In this document: positions 14,756-18,365 of the stretch, in pieces
Layout: each line of letters starts with the position of its first letter
Position numbering within the stretch: position 1 is the first letter of the stretch
From: Leadbetterella byssophila_A
Lineage (GTDB): Bacteria > Bacteroidota > Bacteroidia > Cytophagales > Spirosomataceae
NCBI GenBank assembly: GCA_040394735.1
Contig: JBEBRR010000072.1
Coordinates: 1 to 18,365, forward strand
Length of the DNA stretch: 18,365 nucleotides
Reading direction: 5' to 3'
Position numbers and translations under genes: made by a program
The notes under the pieces: generated by a model
Told to the model about the DNA's origin: nothing
What the model saw: the letters and a program-made list of their open reading frames with translations, nothing else
Databases searched by the model: none

Positions 14756-16246
14756 TCATTCCTCCCATGCCCAGTCTATCTTATGCTTCATATCCTTGAT
14801 CACCATCCGGTTGGCTTTGAAGTATGACCGGATCTCATCTACTTTGTCGTATTGCTGGGCGGCCTTGTATTCCCTGTAAAGTTCCAGCATTCCCCTGATC
14901 ACCGGTTCATCGTTTCCTAACGACTCCTCTTCCAGCCCCAGGATTTCCGTGGTAAACTGCAGAAAATACTTTTTCAGGTCTTCAAAGTTCCTTTCCCCCA
15001 GGGCAGCAGGATGAAGCTGGTTCATATACAGCATATTGACGAATTTCAGAAGGGTGAAGAGCTGCGCTACAGCCACTGCCGTATTCAGATCGTCATTCAG
15101 GGCATCGTAGAAGGAAGAGATGGCTTTCTGAAGTTCATTTATCTTCTTTTCGTCTGCAGGCACCGACTCATCATGGATATATTCCAGGTCACGGGCTATT
15201 TTCATGCCGTTCAGGATCCGGCGGTATCCTTTTTGTGCTGCCTTGAGCGCATCATTGGAGAAGTCAAGGGTGGAACGGTAGTGCGACTGAAGCATAAAGA
15301 AGCGCACGGTCATCGGGCTGTAGGCCTGTTCGAGAAGGGGGTGGCTACCGGTGATGAGCTCTCCCGGGAGAAAACTGTTCCCCAATGACTTGGACATCTT
15401 CTGTCCGTTCACGGTCAGCATATTTGAATGCATCCAGTAATGCACGGGGTCTACACCCGTCAGTCCCACGCCCTGGGCTATTTCACACTCGTGATGAGGA
15501 AACTTAAGGTCCATTCCGCCTCCGTGAATATCAAACTGGTTACCCAGGTACTTGACGCTCATGCAGGTACATTCAATATGCCAGCCCGGGAATCCCTTTC
15601 CCCAGGGGCTGTTCCATTGCATGATGTGCTCCGGTGCGGCCTTCTTCCAGATTGCAAAATCGAGAGGGTTACGTTTTTCAGCCTGTCCGTCGAGGGTCCG
15701 CGTTTCATTCAGCAGGTCTTCCAGGATCCGGCCCGAAAGTTTCCCGTAATTATTTCCCTGCTCATTGTACCGGCTGATATCGAAATAAACGGAACCGTTT
15801 GATTCATAGGCCAGCCCTTTACTGATCAGGTCCTGTACGGCTTCTATCTGTTCCACAATATGCCCTGTGGCGGAGGGTTCAATGCTCGGATTCAGGAAAT
15901 TGAACATCCGGAGCACGTCATGAAAATCATTGGTATAGCGTTGGGCCACTTCCATAGGCTCCAGCTTCTCCAGCTTGGCCATTTTTCCTATTTTGTCCTC
16001 GCCTTCATCCCCGTCACCTACCAGGTGGCCCACGTCTGTGATGTTCCGGACATATCTGACCTTATAGCCGGTATGAAGCAGATACCGGTAAAGCACATCA
16101 AATGTAAGAAAAGTACGTACATTTCCCAGATGAACGTTATTATATACGGTGGGTCCGCAGACATACATACCCACATGACCTTCATTGATAGGTTCAAAAA
16201 CTTCCTTTTTTCTTGTAAGCGAATTATAAAGTTTTAACGGATGCAT
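14756..16246 (-). CDS. cysS: Cysteinyl-tRNA synthetase
   Basis: Charges tRNA-Cys with cysteine; class Ia synthetase, cytoplasmic. The 496 residues are slightly longer than the E. coli enzyme (461). The ATP-binding HIGH motif is HLGN at 39-42 within CGPTVYNNVHLGN, and KMSKS is at 283-287. The zinc ligands are C30, C226 (in WHIECTC), H251 and E255 (in PHHECE), all conserved with E. coli C28, C209, H234 and E238. The start chosen is the ATG at 16246. A TTG at 16273 is in frame but lies inside the TAATTTTGC promoter box, so it would not be on the mRNA. Transcription may continue into the CNT transporter downstream, but a 120-base repeat lies between. Confidence 0.97.
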   Translation of the reverse strand: MHPLKLYNSLTRKKEVFEPINEGHVGMYVCGPTVYNNVHLGNVRTFLTFDVLYRYLLHTGYKVRYVRNITDVGHLVGDGDEGEDKIGKMAKLEKLEPMEVAQRYTNDFHDVLRMFNFLNPSIEPSATGHIVEQIEAVQDLISKGLAYESNGSVYFDISRYNEQGNNYGKLSGRILEDLLNETRTLDGQAEKRNPLDFAIWKKAAPEHIMQWNSPWGKGFPGWHIECTCMSVKYLGNQFDIHGGGMDLKFPHHECEIAQGVGLTGVDPVHYWMHSNMLTVNGQKMSKSLGNSFLPGELITGSHPLLEQAYSPMTVRFFMLQSHYRSTLDFSNDALKAAQKGYRRILNGMKIARDLEYIHDESVPADEKKINELQKAISSFYDALNDDLNTAVAVAQLFTLLKFVNMLYMNQLHPAALGERNFEDLKKYFLQFTTEILGLEEESLGNDEPVIRGMLELYREYKAAQQYDKVDEIRSYFKANRMVIKDMKHKIDWAWEE

Positions 16247-16270
16247 TCGATGCTTTACTAAAATGTTTTG

Positions 16271-16278
16271 CAAAATTA
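16271..16278 (-). promoter_or_regulatory. -7 promoter element of cysS
   Basis: On the minus strand this is TAATTTTG followed by C, an exact TAnnTTTG match, 24 bases before the chosen ATG. It overlaps an in-frame TTG codon and so argues for the shorter cysS start. Confidence 0.6.
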
Positions 16279-16417
16279 CCCTTTTAAATACAGGATTGTT
16301 TATTTAATTGCGATTTATATGCCATTTTCTTCAGTCCGATGGTATTTTTATGCCGTGGGATAAAAGAAAATCATTTTCTGAAAATATAAAGATAAAATTT
16401 CCATGAGCCTTTAGCTA

Positions 16418-16502
16418 TTAGAAGTTAGAAGTCAGATCATCCCACCGAAGAATAATAAGTCTGACAGCTAACAGCGGTTCGCCGCCCGGCTAATTTCTAA
16501 CA
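16418..16502. repeat. Intergenic repeat with TTAGAAG units and a GCGG-TTCG-CCGC hairpin
   Basis: Two tandem TTAGAAG units (16418-16431) are followed by an interrupted inverted repeat (GTTAGaaGTCAGA at 16424-16436 with TCTGACagCTAAC at 16460-16472). Then comes a perfect 4-bp hairpin with a TTCG loop (16474-16485) and a further TTCTAAC arm. Its core CGGTTCGCCGC differs by one base from that at 14650-14660. It lies between divergent cysS and the SGNH hydrolase gene and ends about 19 bases before the latter's ATG. Confidence 0.5.
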
Positions 16503-16520
16503 GGTAAAAATTTTGTAAAG

Positions 16521-17207
16521 ATGAAAAATTTAGCGTTAGCAGCCCTCCTGTTTGTATTGTTTTCCTGCTCACCGGCAAAAAAATATGCTGAATCCTCGAA
16601 ACACTGGGAAAAAGAGATCTCGGAACTGGTAAAGCAGGATGAGACCCGGGTATATCCCGAAAACTCCATTCTGTTTATCGGGAGCAGCAGTATCCGTCTG
16701 TGGAATAATATTGAAAAGGATATGGCGCCTTACCCTGTGATTCAGCGGGGCTTTGGCGGCTCTAACCTCCGTGACGTACTCGTATATGAAGACCGTCTCA
16801 TTAATCCGCATAAATTCAGGGCCATCGTGGTTTTTGTGGCGAACGATATCCACGGAGGCAAAGGCGACATCGCTCCTGAAGAAGTATTTAAACTGTATAC
16901 CCAACTGGTAAAAAGCATCCGGAAAGAGCACAAAAAAGAACCTGTCTTCTGGGTGCAGATCACCCCTACAGAATCAAGATGGCATGTATGGGATAAAATT
17001 CAGGAGGCCAATACGCTGATCAAAAACTATACGGCAAAGCATAAGAACCTGTATTATATTGAGACAGCAACCGCATTTTTAGGGGCGGACGGGAAACCGA
17101 TAAAAGAATATTTCAGGGAAGACAAGCTTCACCAGACCCAGAAAGGGTATGATGTGTGGGCCGCGATCATCAAGAAATCACTGGACGAAAACCTGAAACA
17201 GCGGTAA
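16521..17207 (+). CDS. SGNH/GDSL-type hydrolase, lipoprotein
   Basis: A predicted esterase or deacylase of the SGNH superfamily, 228 residues, anchored as a lipoprotein. The signal peptide (1-15) ends in LFSC, so C16 should be lipidated. Block I is FIGSSSIRLW (52-61), where GSS replaces the usual GDS and S56 is the likely nucleophile. The block II glycine is in RGFGGSN (77-82, G80). Block III is VANDI (106-110, N108). Block V is DKLHQ with D201 and H204. All four catalytic blocks are therefore present. The residues after C16 (SPAKKY) carry no acidic surface-export signal, so a periplasm-facing location is more likely; this is inference. A second lipoprotein gene starts 45 bases downstream with no terminator between, suggesting co-transcription. 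Substrate unknown. Confidence 0.88.
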   Translation: MKNLALAALLFVLFSCSPAKKYAESSKHWEKEISELVKQDETRVYPENSILFIGSSSIRLWNNIEKDMAPYPVIQRGFGGSNLRDVLVYEDRLINPHKFRAIVVFVANDIHGGKGDIAPEEVFKLYTQLVKSIRKEHKKEPVFWVQITPTESRWHVWDKIQEANTLIKNYTAKHKNLYYIETATAFLGADGKPIKEYFREDKLHQTQKGYDVWAAIIKKSLDENLKQR

Positions 17208-17252
17208 TCCGCTTTAACAAAGCTTCGGCTAAATTATCTCAAAATCAGACAG

Positions 17253-18338
17253 ATGAAAGCATTATTTTATTTATTTAGCGCAACAGTTGCCCTTTCGGCC
17301 TGCACAAAACAGGAAAATGTGCAGGACGGGTATGAAATCCTGGTCGGTACTTACACCCGAAACGGCTCGGACGGGATCTATTATTACCGGCTGGATACCG
17401 ATATGAGAAACCCGGTACAGGTTTCTTCCTCAAAAGAAGTTAAAAACCCTTCATTCCTGACGGTAAAGGACGATGTGGTATATACCGTAAATGAGGAGGA
17501 AGAAGGGAAAGTGCAGGCTTACCGGTTAAACAAAGAGAGCGGTGAATTTACTCTTCTCAGTGAACAGGCAACGGGAGGAGCCCATCCCTGCCATATTTCC
17601 GTTGCTGGAAACCTGCTGTTTGCCGGCAATTACAGTGGTGGAAGCCTGGCGGTCTTCCCATTGAAGAAAGACGGATCAGTGGGGGAGCGGAGTCAGCTTA
17701 TCGCTAATTCGGGAAACGGGCCTGTCGCTTCGCGCCAGGAGAAGCCGCACGTTCATTCAGCGAATGTGAGCCCTGATGGTAAAACCCTTTGGGTAGCTGA
17801 TCTGGGAACCGATGAGGTGCTCATTTTCGATATCGGTCATGACGGAATCAAAGAAAAAGCAAGAATAAAAATTACCCCGGGCGCCGGTCCGAGGCATATA
17901 GCGTTTCATGCCACCCTGCCTGTGGCTTATCTTATTAATGAACTGAACAATTCCGTGTCTGTTATTTCGGTGAAGGATTTTTCCACCCTACAGGAAATCT
18001 CTACCCTGCCGGAAGGCTTCGAAGGAACAAGTTTCTGTGCGGACGTGCATCTGTCGCCTGACGGCAGGTTCCTGTATGGCTCCAACCGTTATTCGGATTC
18101 GATAGTGATATTTAAAATTGACGAAAATTCGGGTAAAATCAGCCTGGCCGGCCACAGCCCTGCCGGGGGAAAGGTACCCCGTAATTTTGCAGTTTCCCCT
18201 GACGGGAAATATATTCTGGTGGCCAACCAGGATTCAGATAACGTGGTGGTATTTGAAAGAGACGCGCAAACGGGGCTTTTGCATACAACCGGGACAGAAA
18301 TCCCGGTTTCTTTGCCGGTATGTGTCAGATTCCTTTAA
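17253..18338 (+). CDS. Lactonase-family seven-bladed beta-propeller lipoprotein (6-phosphogluconolactonase-like)
   Basis: A 361-residue member of the lactonase (Pgl/YbhE-like, PF10282) family. The signal peptide ends in LSAC, making C17 the lipidation site. The mature part repeats propeller-blade motifs: VGTYTRNGSDGI (31-42), HPCHIS, PHVHSANVSPDG, GPRHIAFH, VHLSPDGRFLYGSN and PRNFAVSPDGKYILVAN. The conserved His and Arg residues of these motifs form the pocket in family structures. Cytosolic relatives hydrolyse 6-phosphogluconolactone. An exported lipoprotein would not meet that substrate, so another sugar lactone or a non-enzymatic role is possible. The stop codon at 18338 is complete; only 27 bases of the window follow. 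It probably shares an operon with the SGNH hydrolase. Confidence 0.9.
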   Translation: MKALFYLFSATVALSACTKQENVQDGYEILVGTYTRNGSDGIYYYRLDTDMRNPVQVSSSKEVKNPSFLTVKDDVVYTVNEEEEGKVQAYRLNKESGEFTLLSEQATGGAHPCHISVAGNLLFAGNYSGGSLAVFPLKKDGSVGERSQLIANSGNGPVASRQEKPHVHSANVSPDGKTLWVADLGTDEVLIFDIGHDGIKEKARIKITPGAGPRHIAFHATLPVAYLINELNNSVSVISVKDFSTLQEISTLPEGFEGTSFCADVHLSPDGRFLYGSNRYSDSIVIFKIDENSGKISLAGHSPAGGKVPRNFAVSPDGKYILVANQDSDNVVVFERDAQTGLLHTTGTEIPVSLPVCVRFL

Positions 18339-18365
18339 AATAAAAAAGGCAGAGTCTCTGAATAA

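Noticed and set aside
16247..16273. TTG-initiated nine-residue extension of CysS
   Set aside because: The TTG is part of the -7 promoter box, and the ATG at 16246 gives the N-terminus usual for the family.
16365..16379. AGAAAAT-C-ATTTTCT palindrome between cysS and the SGNH hydrolase
   Set aside because: Low-complexity AT sequence; such dyads are expected by chance in AT-rich spacers.
17200..17213. AGCGG-TAAT-CCGCT hairpin over the stop codon of the SGNH hydrolase
   Set aside because: The stem is 5 bp with no T-tract, so I do not call a terminator between the two lipoprotein genes.
18339..18365. Short dyad CAGAG-T-CTCTG after the lactonase gene with an A-rich tract before it
   Set aside because: The window ends here. 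It may be the first half of a terminator, but the visible stem is only 5 bp.
1..18365. CRISPR array, insertion sequence, prophage or defence cluster
   Set aside because: I found no regularly spaced repeats, transposase, integrase or phage proteins, and every long frame is accounted for by a chromosomal gene.

Overview
The window looks like an ordinary chromosomal segment of a Bacteroidota bacterium (Cytophagia, Sphingobacteriia or Chitinophagia grade; I cannot name the genus). The evidence is: a GT3 (yeast/animal-type) glycogen synthase, a LytTR response regulator with a His_kinase-family (PF06580-like) sensor, a TonB-receptor-like protein with an N-terminal carboxypeptidase-regulatory domain, lipoproteins with short lipoboxes, no Shine-Dalgarno sequences ahead of most genes, and repeated TAAnTTTGC boxes that match the Bacteroidota -7 promoter element TAnnTTTG.

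Layout from left to right. The window opens on the last 15 bases of a tRNA (probably tRNA-Asn) and its intrinsic terminator. Glycogen synthase follows on the + strand and converges on a minus-strand pair: a cysteine desulfurase and, upstream of it, a small uncharacterised protein. Next comes a minus-strand operon of LytS-like sensor kinase, LytTR regulator and secreted S10 serine carboxypeptidase, closed by a terminator. Divergent from the kinase is a large TonB-receptor-like outer-membrane protein. A 19-bp terminator hairpin separates it from a DODA-type dioxygenase (YgiD-like), which converges with 4 bases to spare on isopentenyl-diphosphate isomerase (idi). IMP dehydrogenase (guaB) is divergent from idi. 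Then, on the minus strand, come cysteinyl-tRNA synthetase (cysS) and downstream of it a CNT nucleoside transporter. The right end carries two + strand lipoprotein genes, an SGNH/GDSL hydrolase and a lactonase-type beta-propeller.

Most genes are housekeeping or common accessory metabolism: glycogen, Fe-S/thiolation sulfur, isoprenoids, purines, nucleoside salvage and translation. The functional link that the sequence supports best is the kinase-regulator-peptidase operon, where kinase and regulator overlap by 4 bases and the peptidase starts 10 bases later. guaB and the CNT transporter both concern nucleotides, but they are convergent and separated by a palindromic repeat, so they are not co-transcribed.

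I see no CRISPR array, prophage, insertion sequence or defence system, and nothing that amounts to a new multi-gene system. The less ordinary signals are small: an in-frame twin-arginine sequence upstream of the first ATG of the dioxygenase, a guaB leader hairpin running up to the start codon, dyads upstream of several genes, a 25-bp palindromic repeat between guaB and the transporter, and two related AT-rich intergenic elements that share the 11-mer CGGTWCGCCGC.
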